From contig JAQFVV010012671.1 in assembly GCA_028023455.1 (NCBI GenBank), forward strand, positions 934,001 through 998,000: a DNA stretch of 64,000 bases. Direction: 5' to 3'. Positions 1 to 13,613 of this stretch are shown here, one piece after another. Within the stretch, counting starts at the first letter, position 1, and each line of letters opens with the position of its first letter. The notes below the pieces were generated by a model. The model saw only the letters and a program-made list of their open reading frames with translations. It ran no database searches and was not told the DNA's origin. Made by a program: the position numbers and the translations under genes. The DNA is from Epiperipatus broadwayi (Eukaryota > Onychophora > Udeonychophora > Euonychophora > Peripatidae).

Positions 1-1457
1 AAGTTTTAACATGAAATAATATATGTCCAGATATAGAGAATCTGAAACAGACACATATAATCTTGCAAATATATCTTTTGAAATGAAAATCAATGCTGCT
101 GTGCACAAAATAACAAATGTCAATGGAAATGATTTGATCTCTTTCATTAGTTAATCATATCATTATTATTCAATGTTATCAGTATTTTTCATTTATACAT
201 ATAACAAATGGTTATTTTGTTTATTAGTATGAAAGTACCATATATCCATTGTAAATTCAGTGCAATATATCCAAAATAATTACTATCAGATCATATCAAA
301 AAATCAGGACTATGTTCCTAATTTGGTTTTATAAAAAAAAACAGAATAACATGGTGCATGAGAAAAATTAATGCAGGCCAATTATGTTCCATTAAAAAAA
401 ATAATAGTAAATAATGATCACTCTGCTTCTTCTCACCAGTATTGAAAACTTTGTCATCTTATTATTGTATTTTGGGGTTTTTAGAGTCAAATGTTCAACA
501 CTTATCTGTCCAAGATAGATGCAAGCTTTTATTTTTTTTTATCTATATACCCATTTAGCAATCAGTAGTGGATGATTAGTTGGATAAACTATAAGTCTAT
601 ACCAATCACCTTGACACTTATATTTCCATTAAGCATTAAACTTTTATAAATCACTCATTTTCAGTATCATATTTAAAAAATATATAAACCATGAGTGCAT
701 GTTTAAGAAAGTATTGATACTATCTTTGGACATCTCAATACAAGATTTTGCAATTGTGTTTTTTTATTACAGACTCCCTTTCATCATCAACTTTTATCTT
801 AACATTAAGAAATATATGAATGATACCTAAGTAAGAGAAAGTGTTAAAATTTGATTCAAGATTTAAAATGATGCCATAATTTTTTGCCTGTCACCTAATT
901 GTTTTATAACTGATTTTTGTTTGCTTTTTTATTAAGGTCATGATTGATAAAAGCTACATTTTACACAAACAATAAAAATCAATACTTTGTTAATTTTTTT
1001 TTCTTTCATTTATTTTAAAAGCTCACAATATTTTTTCAAGCCTTGTTGAATCCTGTGCAAAAATTTATTGACTCCCAATAGAAATCTTTATATAAGCTCT
1101 GAATATCTTTGTGCTAAATCTTGTGTATAATCATTATATTTTGAGATAGTTGCAGCCAAAATAATCTAACTTCAATAGCATCACCCATTCAAAGATGGTA
1201 TTATTTCATTTCATCAGAAGATATTATCAATTTTTCTAAGTCTATATTTTAATACATAATTTTTCAAACATTTTCAAGGTTAGGAAAGTTATTTATACTT
1301 GGAAATATAGAACAATTTAGTAAAACTACACATTCAAATTGCTGTAATTTAAACATTCAAAACTTAAAAATTAGAATGGAAAATGTAGTAAAAACAAGTT
1401 ATAAATTTTATATGGTGATTTAATATTTTAAAAATATTAGTTCAAGCTAAATTAATG
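1..1457. other. AT-rich non-coding DNA
   Basis: I see no coding frame, RNA gene or recognised repeat in this stretch. It consists of A+T-rich sequence with short A and T runs. Confidence 0.6.
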
Positions 1458-1485
1458 CACCCACACACACACACACGCACACACA
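1458..1485. repeat. (CA)n microsatellite
   Basis: About fourteen CA dinucleotides in a row with one CG interruption. It is a simple sequence repeat with no visible link to a neighbouring element. Confidence 0.9.
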
Positions 1486-1570
1486 AAATAAAACCTCAAA
1501 ACAAAAATTATTGTCTATATTCATTTGTGTTTAATCATTATAGACATCCTTTTATTATAAATATGCCCTG

Positions 1571-1700
1571 CATGATGTAATGCAGTAGCAGAGTAATGGA
1601 TTTTGGACCTCAAAATCCATGAATTGCAGCTCCAGCTTTAGTTATCCTTTCCAATGCTTAATATTTTTATGAATTTCTGAGCAATAAATCATTTAATTAT
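1571..1700 (+). repeat. SINE-like dispersed repeat, family F
   Basis: This stretch shares an ordered series of words with 12610-12745: the core ATGAATTG, then a GTTCCA/GCTCCA box, then a CAATAAATCATTT-type end. The central box recalls the B box of a Pol III promoter, but no clear A box is visible. The family identity is therefore inferred only from two diverged copies. Both copies lie next to a family A repeat. Confidence 0.45.
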
Positions 1701-1723
1701 TTATTTATAATGTTGATACTGAC

Positions 1724-2048
1724 TAAAAAGTAGATAAACAAGGCAAAACTCTTTATACAGTAGTGCCACCCTGTGCCAACCAGAGTAATCAATGGATGCC
1801 AGAAGGCTTGTGCATAAAACACCTATCTAATGCCTACTCATCCACAAGTCAGAAACTAGTCTGGGGATATTGGATGAGTAGATATTAGATAGGGATTATA
1901 TGCACAAGCCTTCTGGCATCCATTGATTACTCTGATTCATACAGGGTGGCACTACTGTATGGAGAGTTTTGCCTTGTTTATAAACAATTATGAGCTAGTA
2001 TAAGAGATGGTGATCATGTGATGCTTAATGGTTTAAAAAGTAGATAAA
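1724..2048 (+). repeat. Family A hairpin retroposon, copy 1, with 15-bp TSD
   Basis: A fold-back element at 1739-2033 sits between two perfect copies of TAAAAAGTAGATAAA (1724-1738 and 2034-2048). The left arm runs from GGCAAAACTC through CAATGGATGCCAGAAGGC. The right arm is its near-perfect reverse complement and ends GAGTTTTGCC near 1975. About 55 bases follow the right arm only and end GATCATGTGATGCTTAATGG. Thus the two ends are not symmetrical, unlike a MITE. The direct repeat length fits target-primed reverse transcription. No protein is encoded. Confidence 0.8.
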
Positions 2049-2471
2049 TAATTATTAGTAAAAATATAAAATATCATTACACATGTATTATGCAAATATT
2101 TTTTATGATATTCTTATAGTTTCATATTCAATTTCAAATTTGTCTATGGGTCAGACAAAAATATTACATGGAACATATTCTAGTCCATGGACTGCAATTT
2201 AGAAATGCTGGTTTTAAGATAATAATAATTAATAATTCTGATATATAATATAATCTTCAGTGGTGAGTCATTTAAACTTGAATTCATAGCTGTCACAATG
2301 GAATCCAAAATATTCTTTATTGTAGTCTTCCAACAATGATGCCATAACCATATAGCTTTGAAAACTTAGCTGCATGTTAATTAATATTAAATATGACAGG
2401 ACTATCACATTCATCAATAAAATCTGATTATCATTATAATTTTGTAATAAATTTAAATTAATTTATATCTC
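2049..2471. other. AT-rich non-coding DNA
   Basis: No gene or recognised repeat. The sequence is A+T-rich between a family A and a family B insertion. Confidence 0.55.
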
Positions 2472-2630
2472 AAATTAGAACCTACCCTGACACCTCTCTG
2501 AGGAGTGCCAAAGTACGAAACCATGGTCAGGGGTTGGGGGGGGTCCTGACAGAGATATTTTAAGTGCTGGCTCCGGCTAAGCATTTATCACAAAGCTTGT
2601 AGAGGAAGTGGCAATCCTCACTGTTTATAT
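2472..2630 (+). repeat. Family B dispersed repeat, copy 1
   Basis: This stretch is closely similar to 35641-35780 and 36060-36197, including GAGGAGTGCCAAAG, ACCATGGTCAG and AAGTGCTGGCTC. It lacks the terminal GTCATGTGATC seen in the complete copy at 35401-35807, so it is cut short at its 3' side. It also contains a G run near 2536. Confidence 0.75.
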
Positions 2631-5589
2631 CATTATCTATCCTTGTATATAATAAAACATTATTTATTCTTCTGAAATTATTTTGATATAAACTATGAAT
2701 AATAGTTTGAGTTATAATTTGATAATGAGACTTCTACCTTAATCATTCTTATACTTCACCAATTTACGGTTACAATAATCTTATAAACAACATAAATATT
2801 TCTCATGTAACAATTTAAAAGACAAGAAACATAAGCTAATCATAATAAATTTATTTTTATCATTTGCACTTCTTATTTTATACATAACCTTTTTACAAAT
2901 AACAAATTCCTTAATCTCAGAGTTTTTTCACACATTTATTAATCTTAATGACCTGTGATAACATATGTGATGCTATAAGTAAGGAAATTTTCTTTGTACT
3001 CATAGATCACATTAAAGTTTCTTAAAATTAAAATAATACAATCAAAATAATCTTAAATATTTATGCAATTCGACACCATACTGCATAAAATTTAATTATA
3101 TGAGTTTTCTGTTCTATGAATACTCAAATATTATTATACATGATAAGAAAGACAAAGTCATAAACTAATAATAAAATAAAGATTTTATTAATAATATAAA
3201 ATAATAATGATTATAAATACTTTATACATAATTAAAACAAAATAATTATAACAATATTTCAGTAATTAATTCACTGTCATAACAGAAAATGTTTATCACT
3301 TATGAATAAAAATCTCTCTTCTATTTAAATTCTAACTATCTTTCTAAGAATATTTCATCAGCGTATTTGACAGACAATGTTGTCAACAATGAGAACAACA
3401 TTAAGCTCGGGAAGGATGTATAATTTTCTAAACCTATGCATATCAAATATTCATGTTGATCATATTAACACCATTACCATTTTTGAAATTCTCTGATGAG
3501 ATCCACAGCAAATAAAGACATAAATCATAATACATATGCCTTCAACATTTCATTCCTAACACCAATAAATAAGATAGGCAAAATGATGGGATAATCAGTA
3601 CACACTTTTCTACAAATGCAAATAGATCATTAGCATCATATCAGTAACCTCTAAAAACTTGTCAAGAATAAACCATGAGAAAAATTGCCCAATACAATAT
3701 TTATATCATTTAAGACATATTAGACTCTAAAGGCATAATTTAAAATCATATACAAAAATAGTTGTAAATATCTATTATTTATCATATAATAATCCTATAA
3801 ATCTGATATGAAAAACCAATAAAACTTATTGTATTTGCAATAAAATAATTAGGTTTAAGAGTTATAAATTAACAATTTATAAAAAAATCATACATCATCT
3901 CTTAGTGTATATAAATTTGTCCATGCCATTCTTTAAACAATCCCATACCTTATGTTCATATTAACTTTGTTGGTACAATACTGTAATCATATTTTGAGAA
4001 CTTCAATACTTTCTCATGATGCATACAAATTATAAACAAATTGTTAGCAAAAAATATGCATAAACAAAAACTTAGAGATAAATTTTATCAAATTTATTTA
4101 TTTTTTCTTTTTCTTTTACCATTTATAGACAGTTTATGAGCCCTCAAATTACTTATTTTAAACTACACTTCATAGCATTCCAGTTCAAACCATAATTCCA
4201 TGGTAATCCAGAATATTCTATGAAGAAATAGCTTCAATGTTTCAAGATCATAAATTGATAAAAAATTCTTCAATATCCAAGGCAACAAACAGAGCACTAA
4301 CACAATCTGAAGCAATATGAAGTTTGTTTGACACCTTATTTCTTTCATATCACAAGGCAAATAAAACGTTCTGATGCGATAATACACACTTCAGCAAATA
4401 TTATTTATTTTAAAGTAAATGCAAAATAAAGGATTAATCCTTCACATTATCCTTGAAAACAAAACACAATTCCTTGGGATGTGGTAAATATCAATTTTTC
4501 AATTATATGAACATTTAAATAAACATATTTTTTTACATAAATTTAGCATGACAAAAAATATAACACCTATTAATATCATGACAGCAGGTTACTATAAAGA
4601 TTATAATTAGTTTTAGGATAAAAATATAATAAGTTACTCCTGAAATCAACCATTATTACTATATCAATAACATCAGCCCAATAATTTTCATTTTAAATAA
4701 AACATTAGCACAACAATAAATTGATAGATGATAATAATTCAAAAATAATGTAATTTTTCATACATGGTATTTACGATGTTAGGAAATCCATGTTACAAGT
4801 TCTGTGTTTTCTTCCTCCAATAAAGCTAGTTGTTGGAGTTTCATAATTGTGTAAATGTAATGGATACATTGCACTGAGATGAATGGACCACACGATAGAG
4901 AAATCCCAACAGATAGTTCTCTAGCCTTTAATTTTAAAGATACAATCAAATGATTGATCAATAAATCAACAAGCTAGTCAGTTAGTTAATTAATTACTTA
5001 CAATATGTTGTAAGCTCTTTTTATGAGATAAATCAAATGATCTTAATGAAATCAATAATCAACAGATTTAGGATGTTATTAGTTGATAGTTAATATGACC
5101 TTAATTATTTGTCAAGGCATATATATGTTCTAATAATACTTTCTTTTAAAATTGTTTGGATTTCTAGATATAATAAATTAATATTAAATTTAAAATATAC
5201 AATTTATTAATAAGTTAAAATATTACAATAGTTATTAATTAATTTTTTTTAAAAGAAGTTCTTAAAAAAATTTAAATGTAATATTTTAAGGAATAATAAT
5301 TTTTTTACTAATACTATTCTCAGTTTAGATAGTTTTAAATACAAACACCTTTAAACAATGAACTTTAATTGTAGTCAGTTTCCTTTAAACTTTTCTCTCA
5401 GTCACAAGCACACTCTTCAAGATTTAAAATGTTAATTAGAAATGTAGGTAACCAAATTGTAATTAAATATTTGTATTATAAAATACTATAGCAAGATTAA
5501 AATTATTTAAAATGTTTGTTTTAATATAATTTATTTACTTTACATTTTTTTAAATTAAGTACATCTGGTATGTAATTGTATTTTAAACT
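2631..5589. other. AT-rich non-coding DNA
   Basis: About 3 kb with no supported gene. Two minus-strand open frames of 74 and 60 codons lie here, but neither has a recognisable domain, and their residue use is what AT-rich DNA gives by chance. I see no repeat shared with the rest of the window. Confidence 0.5.
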
Positions 5590-6885
5590 AAGAGTGAATT
5601 AGGGATCTGAGAATATTGTGGCTGATGTGCTTAGTTGAAACCCATGTAGGTCAGAACAGAAGCACTTATTGGTAGATAATGCCTACATTACAAATATCAA
5701 TATAATGACTGATAACAATGTAGAGAATGATTTGGAGAAGCTATCTGAGATTCAATTTAGGGACCCAAATTTAAACCCAATCATAAATGTTTTAAAAGGA
5801 AAGTTGTGAATGCACCAAAAGATCTTATTTGTTTTAAGTTAGAGAAACAGGACTTACTTTACAAAGTTAGCTATGATACCAATGAATGGAGAGTAGTAAT
5901 ACCCAAATCCTTGTGAGACTTACTCATAAAGTATGTACATTGTCTGTATGGGCATTATGGTGCCTGCAAAATGGAACACACCCTGAAAAATTGGTTTTAT
6001 TGGCCAAAAACGTAAAGAACATCTTCAGATCACCCTAAGACTGTCTAATTTGCTTAAGGATTAAGTCAGTAACAGAACTATATTAACTCTACTAAATCAA
6101 TCATACCAGAAAGACCAAACAAGATCCTAGCAATTGACTATTATGGGCCATTGCTGCCATTTAACAAACAAAAAATATTTGTTTGTAATCTATGATCTCT
6201 TTTCAAAATATGTTGCTGCTTACCAAATACCCCAAGCCAATACTAGACATTTGATCAAGCTATTGGACACCCTCCAATTCCTGATGATAGGAAAGCCTAA
6301 GACCATTTTAACAGATCATGGTACCCCTTTCCTATCCAAGGAATAAAAAAATGGATAGAAAAAAACTCAAATAAAACATGTGCTAACCTCCATTAGGAAT
6401 CCACAGTCAAATCCATATGAATCCATCGTGTAGAAGCTTGGACATTTGTTTAGGCCCTACTTAGATGGAGAGCATAAGGGATAAGTGAATCAGATGAAAT
6501 GTGTGATCAACTACATCAATTGAAGAATAAATGAATCAACTGGATTAATGCCCATCAGACTACACTTTAATCAAACCATGCATGTGCTATTCACAACATA
6601 CCAACCTATGGCTACTCAACCCAAAATAGATGAAGAAAAAATATATTAAAGGCTTATGAACAGCTCATCACAATGTCAAGTCATAGGAACCAAAATAAAG
6701 TCCCCAAACAAATTTAAGGTTGGAGAACCACTGGAAAATAAATACCACAAGTTCTACAATATGTATGAAGGACCATATACTATCATTAAGCAAACAGGTC
6801 CTAATGCATTTTGAATAAGCCAGGAAGAAGAGATTCAGGGCAAATATAATGACTGCATCTTAAAACCCTATGTTGCATAATAACC
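5590..6885 (+). pseudogene. Ty3/Gypsy retrotransposon pol remnant (RNase H end and integrase)
   Basis: A decayed polyprotein tail spread over several frames with many stops. In order it shows the RNase H terminus (ENIVADVLS near 5609), an integrase zinc-binding module (YVHCLYGHYG near 5931, WFYWPK near 5991, then a CLIC pair near 6042), and the catalytic core. The core has the first Asp in AIDYYGPL (about 6130), the second in LTDHGTPF (about 6306) and the Glu in PQSNPYES (about 6402). A C-terminal block with VGEPL and EGPYTIIK ends at ILKPY near 6870. The longest intact piece is 70 codons (6134-6346). Integrase joins element cDNA to host DNA, and this copy cannot make it. Reverse transcriptase is absent upstream, so the copy is 5'-truncated or deleted. 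Confidence 0.88.
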
Positions 6886-8706
6886 TATAATGATCCCATC
6901 TTTATTCATACAGCTAAAGAATAAAAATAACCACCAAGCAAAGCATAAAGACAATATAAATCACATCTAAGAAAACCAGAAATAACAAGTGATCAATGCG
7001 AAAAATAATGATACATGACTAGGGATATTATGTTTGATAAGGGTATTCCCCAGTTAATGCTCAAACATAATTATTGGGATATCTTGAAACTAACTAAGAC
7101 ACAGGAGTAAATCCATACCAATAGATGGATGCTCTAATTTTTAGCGAGACTCATAAATTCAGTAAATCTCAAAAAGGAGCAGAAAGAAGGCTAGTTAATA
7201 AACCTATGTGCCATCTATAACAGACCCATTACTGAGTAAGTCTTAACCATAAAACCACCAAAGCCCCTAAGTTTAAATTGCCCCACAAATGATATGACCT
7301 AGCCATAAGAAAGATGATTAAAATGCTCCAAATCAGCTGTAATAAAGAATATGAAGCAATTAAGAAATAGGTGTAGCAACACTTCCTCCAATCTGAAAAT
7401 AGCTCTATATCAGAGGTACACTAACACACTTATGAATGTTAAAATTTTAAATATAAATTAAAATTTTAATCCTATAAGAATAGGAGTTGTAAGGGTGACT
7501 TACAACCAACAACCCACCCACATTAATCTATACTATACTAAGCTTAATTAGGTAATTATCAAATAACAGTTACCCTTTGTCAAGCATATATGTATATATG
7601 CAAAACATCATGATAAGCAAATTATTTTTTTTTTAAAAAAAAGTAAGATAAAGTCTAAAATTTTCTACATTAAAAAATAAATACACTGACATATATACAT
7701 AATATGAATAACCACAAGTGTCCTTAACTAATTGACATTATGACACAGACAAAGTTAAAATATAAAAAATGATGACCTAATGTCAAGCATACCGCTAAGT
7801 GATCAGGCTTGAAAATAAGATAATTCCAATAAATAATTATCTTAATAATATTAGGTTGATGTACATTATGCAACAATAAACAAATACTGCAAGCACAGGA
7901 AATGAAAGTTATCATGCGATCCTACCATGATTGAAACAAAACAAAGGATGTATATACCATTTTCATTTTGATAATTGCAAAGATTGCACAAGGAAGTCAA
8001 CATCTCAAAAGCTGTATTTTTAAAACTAAACAAGATGGATGTATATATTTGATTCTAGAATCCAATTTCAATTACACAAGATTAAAAGAAATTTGTTTTG
8101 TTCACCAATATAAATTTAAATGTAACTATGCCTCAGTTATAAAAGCAAACTGAATGATTTAAACTGATTATAAAGAACTCTAAAATAAAATCATTGCATG
8201 AAAAGAAATAAACAACTGCTAGCAATCATCAAGAATAGTTCTTTTTTAATTATGTCACTTCCCTATGCAGAGAAACAACCCTATAAAAATTACATATGCT
8301 AATGAGTGTATTGCAATGTGGTCTGGCTAAAGAAACTATGCCATAGTTCAGATGCCAGGTCTTCATGCCCATAGAAGCATTATAATATATGGAATGCCTA
8401 TCTTATTAAATACTGGTCAAAATGATTTTCAGTGGATCTTCTGCACTTTTTCAAGGAAACAACTGGACAGTGCTGATTATTTACACTCCTAGAATAAGTA
8501 TGTATCTACTAAACCTATGGACAATACTGCCTGAAGAAATCTATCACCAGGAATGAGACTGTGAACATAACAGACAGTACCTGCCGAACTCAGGAATTTA
8601 TTTTATTAATCCAATTCCTTTGTATTTTTTTTATAAGTTGTTATTTATCATTTTTTTGTCTTTTTATTTTCACATTTGGAAGCTTGTGCTTCAGAAGTTT
8701 ACTTTA
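6886..8706 (+). other. Unidentified stretch downstream of the Gypsy pol, possible third ORF
   Basis: This follows the pol remnant directly and is slightly less A+T-rich than its surroundings. I recognise no domain by residue pattern. Just before 8700 one frame has a run of about 25 mostly hydrophobic residues, then a stop codon overlapping a purine tract. In Gypsy-type elements with a third gene, a membrane anchor followed by stop and polypurine tract is the expected order. That is an inference: no full-length frame survives, and a simple AT-rich spacer is the alternative. The 61-codon frame at 7968-8153 has no recognised motif. Confidence 0.3.
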
Positions 8707-8723
8707 TAAAGGGGAGAGAGAAT
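8707..8723 (+). other. Candidate polypurine tract of the Gypsy remnant
   Basis: AAAGGGGAGAGAGAA is the only long G-containing purine run near the pol remnant and has the same orientation. A TG follows within about 8 bases, which could start a 3' LTR. No matching 5' LTR exists upstream in this window, so an LTR cannot be shown. Confidence 0.35.
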
Positions 8724-9949
8724 TAAATTGAGAATGTTTTGTGGTATTAAATAAAATTTAATTTATTTACTCCTCCAGCAGCTTAACACCATCTGTATGA
8801 ATGTGGGATAAGGTAAGATTTTGATGATGGTACTTATTAAGAGTATACTATAGTGAAAGAACAGAGTTTTCATTATTTGTTGAATGTTTTACTAATATTT
8901 GTTATATATATATTCTGTGTAACCTTCTTGAGTGGATGATCTTTCCTATCAACATTAAGAAATTACACATAGGTATAGCGGAGTCCTCTCCTCCAAGAAG
9001 GATGGTCATAATCATCATGAATTAAACACCAAATGCTACTTTATAATGCAACTGTAAATATATTAATTAGCAAGTCAGATTCATGATCTTCTGAAATATT
9101 TTTTTAATATTATTTTAAACTTTGTAAATAAAGATTGTCAGGGTATGGACTTCTATCACAGGATCTGGGATTGGGATATCCATTGTATTTAGCTCTTAAG
9201 TGGTAGAAAGCCATTCTAGACTCATACAATTATATATGTTAATATTGTTGAATTAGATTTGTTATTTAATAAATGTTATGTTATTTCAATCAATATGATC
9301 TCTCTGCCTTCTCACCATCATTATGCATTCATACCAATATATATATATATGCTAAACTTTAATATCCATACATCTCTTCTTATAGGTATACTGATATTAA
9401 GAATATTCTGGGAGAGTGCTAATTGATCCTCACTTAGGTAGAGGTGGAGTAGTTGTTAGCCTCTGAAGAGAGCTGAGTGTGAATTCTCCCTGAGTTCAAA
9501 TGCTGAGGCATAATAAAACCAGAAAGAGGGGTGAGATGTGAACAACCTAGTCCAAATTACATGTGGATTTAATGATTAAACATTGAGTTATCCCATTGAA
9601 GGTAAATGTGATCATAGACTAAGCATTTCATCACACCATCACCAGCATCCTACTGAGTTCCAGGTCCGACTGTAGTTAGATGCACTCTCCCTTTCTTGTG
9701 ACAACAACTGGCTCTTTACAGTATCTTCATTGTAACTCTATGGCCAGAGCATTGATGGTGATACAGCTTGTAACATAATTATTGTTATAATTATTTATAA
9801 TTTTGTTCAGTGCTGATTGTTATGCTCTCATGCTTTTATTTATTGTATACATGCTCATTTTCTTTATTCATTTCAATTGTGATGATTACTTAAATTAAAT
9901 GGTGATAATTTCCCATCTCCTCATGATTACACAAACACTTTGTACCATT

Positions 9950-9952
<3 letters not shown>
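8724..9952. other. Non-coding DNA, possibly 3' LTR of the Gypsy remnant
   Basis: There is no coding frame. The part at 9400-9770 is richer in G+C than its surroundings, and AATAAAG lies near 9128. If the purine tract at 8707 is real, this could hold an LTR. The sequence has no second copy here to confirm it. Confidence 0.25.

Positions 9953-9981
<29 letters not shown>
9953..9981. repeat. (AT)n microsatellite
   Basis: An uninterrupted run of about fourteen AT dinucleotides. Confidence 0.9.
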
Positions 9982-9984
<3 letters not shown>

Positions 9985-12300
9985 ACCCAAAAGACAATTG
10001 GTTTTTAATCAAATATTTTTAGGAATAAGCTTAACAACATGTAACATACAGTTCTGCTTAAAAATAAATTAAAGTATAAAATTCTTCAAAAAAAAAATCT
10101 AAATAATTTGATGTAGCTAATAAAAAAAATACATTATTTTGAATTTCCACCCTACATAGCTGTCTATTTCTCTTTGTATATATTACCATTCCTCCTACGA
10201 ATTCTTTGCAGACAACACCAGTAACATGTTCATAGATTTGATACAAGATATTACATTTACTCAGATGGGTTGTAATCTATAATAAAAAAAAAATATTAAA
10301 ATGTTGTTCATATTAATTATTTTATTATTTAACAAATAATTACACTAATCAAATCAGAAATATTACATTTGTAAAATTAAATTTTGTTAATACTGATTTA
10401 AGACATATTTAATTAATTAAATTAATTAAAAATTCAATACATAAATATTTTTATATAGTAGACGATCACATGATATTTAAGTTTATAATTTGTTTATTAA
10501 AGGGCGTACTTTTTAATTTCACATCTTATTATTAAATTATAATTTTTGTCAGACTTTTTGCAATTAAACCATTTTTTAAAACAATTTAAGTATAAAAAGA
10601 TGTAAAAAAATATGCAAAAAAATTTTTTTTTAAATAATGCAAATTTTATGTAAATAGCTCATTAAAAAAATAGAAAAATAATAAAGTAATTGAAATGACA
10701 ATACTGCAATTTCCAATTGTTTTATAACAAATCTAGATTCTTAAGACCTCTGATATTTTTCAAGAATGGCAGATTACTTTGATATTTTTCTACTTTTTAG
10801 TTGGTTATTTTTGTAAAAGTATTATTTATAATTATTTTTTTTTTACATATTATTAATAGTTTCCTTTTATAAGTGATTAGTTATCAGTTATGATAATTTA
10901 TATAACCATATTTGATAATATTACTTTTTTTAGGATGTGTTAATTTTTATGTTGAGCAATGTACCTATCTTTTTTCATCCATCTTTCTTTTTAGCCAACT
11001 ATTATTGTTCTGCACAAAACTATTAGTGCATAATAGTAGGACTATTCTTTCAATAAAAAGTAATAAATCAAAAATAGGAAAAATATGTTGCTAGGTAATG
11101 TGTATATAATGTGTTTGGTTTCTGCCAGTGTTAAAAAATCATTATTTAGATAAAAATTATGAAGTTGATAAATTATGTTTCAAAAAAAAAATTGAAGCTT
11201 AAACAGTTTGTTTCCATCATAAATTTTTTTAATATTTGCATATCACAGAATATTTCTGATAAAAAAATTTTCTGAAGTTTTGTCGTCTATATAGGCTAGA
11301 TAGTTTATGCAATTTTGGATATTTGTGTTTAAAGTGATTTGAATATTCCAAATGATTTAATTGTATATCCATAACTTTGCACCATATAAATTAGTTTAGA
11401 TTATTACCAACACAGGAAATTATATTTATATAAAGTGAATTTTTGAAACTATTTATATGTTTGTAGACCAGATAAATACATATTATCTTTATTATCAATA
11501 TCTGTATATTTGTTTTCCGGAAATGCATTCTTAAATATATATTTTTTAATCATTTAAAATCAATTTGTTTGTAAACATCTATGCACAATATATAACAGAG
11601 ATAAATATGATAAAAAATGTTTTTGCATTACTATCTAAAAACAATCTTTTAATTCTTATGTCAACAGATCTGGCAACAAAAAAAAAGAGGATAAGCTGAA
11701 TGAATTCTTGGACTAACAACTACAATAATAACTTATTATTTATTATATGGTCATAAGATTAAGTAAATTAATTAAATTCAATTGAACATATACATTCTTC
11801 CCATCTTTAATCATTATCAACAATGTTGCCAATGCTTTTTAATTATTCTAAAATATTTTACGATTTATTGTAAATCAATGATAGAAGTAGCAAGTTATAT
11901 ATAAAGTTTTTGATGGATATAAATGGAAATCTTTATGTTAATAATGTAAAATTTGATCTATAAAATCAATTGTATGATTAGTTGCTAAGAAATTTGTGAT
12001 GTTCAAACATTCAAGTAATGGTTCCATTCAAATGACAAATCTGTGTTGTTTTAAATTTTATTTGAGAATTGATCAGGAAATTTTTAGCTTTTAAGTTCAA
12101 ACAGCACTGGACATTAATGTTTATGTCAAAATTCTAAATATTGAGATGCTAATTATGTCAATAGAATTGATAAGCATTGGCAAAATATCTTTGGTAACAG
12201 GTCTAACAATCAATATCATTAAAACAGTATGCTATAGACTGAAGTTCATATTTTTATTTTTAGGGTTTACCCAATAATGTTTAATTTTTTTTAGATTGTC
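9982..12300. other. AT-rich non-coding DNA
   Basis: No supported gene. Open frames of 62 codons (minus strand, 10058-10246) and 60 codons (plus strand, 10912-11094) have no recognisable motif. A short GATCACATGAT near 10465 resembles the end motif of families A and B, but is too short to call. Confidence 0.5.
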
Positions 12301-12304
12301 TGCA

Positions 12305-12595
12305 ACTACAGTGACAAATTCTCCATACAATAGTTCCATCCAGTGTAAGCCATAGTAATCATTGGATGCATGAAGGAAAGTTTTTGCATAAAATCCCTAT
12401 CTAGTGCCTACTCATCCAATATCCTCAGACTAGTTTTTAGCTTGTAGTTTTCATTAGTTTTTGAATCTGAGAGAACTGCATCTAGATCTTTAGTGTAACA
12501 CTCTGATAGCCACCTTTTACCTTTCTAGTTAACTTTAAAGACACTATTGTTTGAAGAGTTTGTCACTGTTTTAATATCTTGTGTAATCCTAGGAA
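12305..12595 (-). repeat. Family A repeat, diverged single-unit copy
   Basis: The plus strand reads like the left arm of family A: CTCCATACA, then TAATCATTGGATGCATGAAGG, CCTATCTAGTGCCTACTCATCC and GCATCTAGATCTT. The unit is therefore on the minus strand. It carries the longer unit seen in the 41.7-kb array rather than a hairpin. It is clearly more diverged than the copies at 26.6, 28.1 and 42 kb. GGTGATCAGGTG near 12600 may be a remnant tail of a second copy. Confidence 0.65.
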
Positions 12596-12609
12596 ATGGT
12601 GATCAGGTG

Positions 12610-12745
12610 TTGCAATACAGTGACTAAGCTGAGTGAGTTTGGTGGTCTTTGAAACTTAAGATTCATGAATTGTGGTTCCAACTCTGGCATTTCCATACTT
12701 GAACTTACCTATAAACTTCAAAGTAATAAACCATTTGATTTATTT
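12610..12745 (+). repeat. SINE-like dispersed repeat, family F, second copy
   Basis: This shares GATTCATGAATTGTGG, TTCCAACTCTGG and the CAAAGTAATAAACCATTTGATTTA-like end with 1571-1700. The unit is about 130 bases. A weak B-box-like stretch is present, but no confident Pol III promoter pair. It lies directly after a family A copy, as the other copy lies before one. Confidence 0.45.
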
Positions 12746-13613
12746 TTATTTTAATGAGTTATTATTATTAACTTTTTTAGGCTCACTTATAGACTATTTT
12801 TAAAATTGCTAATAAATGTTACATTACTGAAAATATTAATAGATAAGTTAATATCTAATGAATTAGTTAAGCAAATAAAGTAAAATTATAAAAATGCAAT
12901 ACAATGATAACATAAAATATGAATAACAATGCATTGATAACTTCTGAGAAAGAGCTAGCAAAACAAGCGAGTATCCTACTGGACAGCTAAAATGCTGAAG
13001 TTCAGCTACATATATTTTACTACTTAAAAATAACAATATCAAAAGTATATTTATTTCGTTTAATATCAATTTTTATTGAAATTGAAGTAGTCAAAAATTT
13101 TAGCAAACAAAAAAAAAAATTTCAAAAAAAAAAAAAAAAGAGAAACTTGTGTTAAAATTTTAATAATAAATTTGATTTATTAATATTTTAAAATTTTGTT
13201 GATCAAAAATGTACCTTTTTCTGGATAATGTTTTACATTTATTTTTAAGATGATTATGAATGTAATTAGAATTTATATTTGTGTGTGTTAAAAAGTTTAA
13301 GTACATTAAAAATCAAATTTCAATACATTTTTAAAATTTTGATAACAAACAATTATCTATGTTTGGATAATGCTAGTAGAAAACTAACATAGAAAGTTAA
13401 TGGATTGAAATAAAAAACTTTTAATAAATTATAGTAATAAAAAATTGTTTCATGTAAAATTAAGGCTGATGAATTCAACCAGAAAATCACTATTATTAAT
13501 TTATATTTGTAATCTGAATATAAACTCATTGTTAAGTTATTAAAAAAAAGCTTGTGTTATTTTCTAAAAATAATTAATGAGTGTACAGCTACATAAAGTC
13601 TGACCTCATACGG
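12746..13613. other. AT-rich non-coding DNA
   Basis: No gene. A minus-strand frame of 68 codons (12863-13069) has only hydrophobic low-complexity residues. Two A runs lie at about 13108-13138. Confidence 0.5.
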
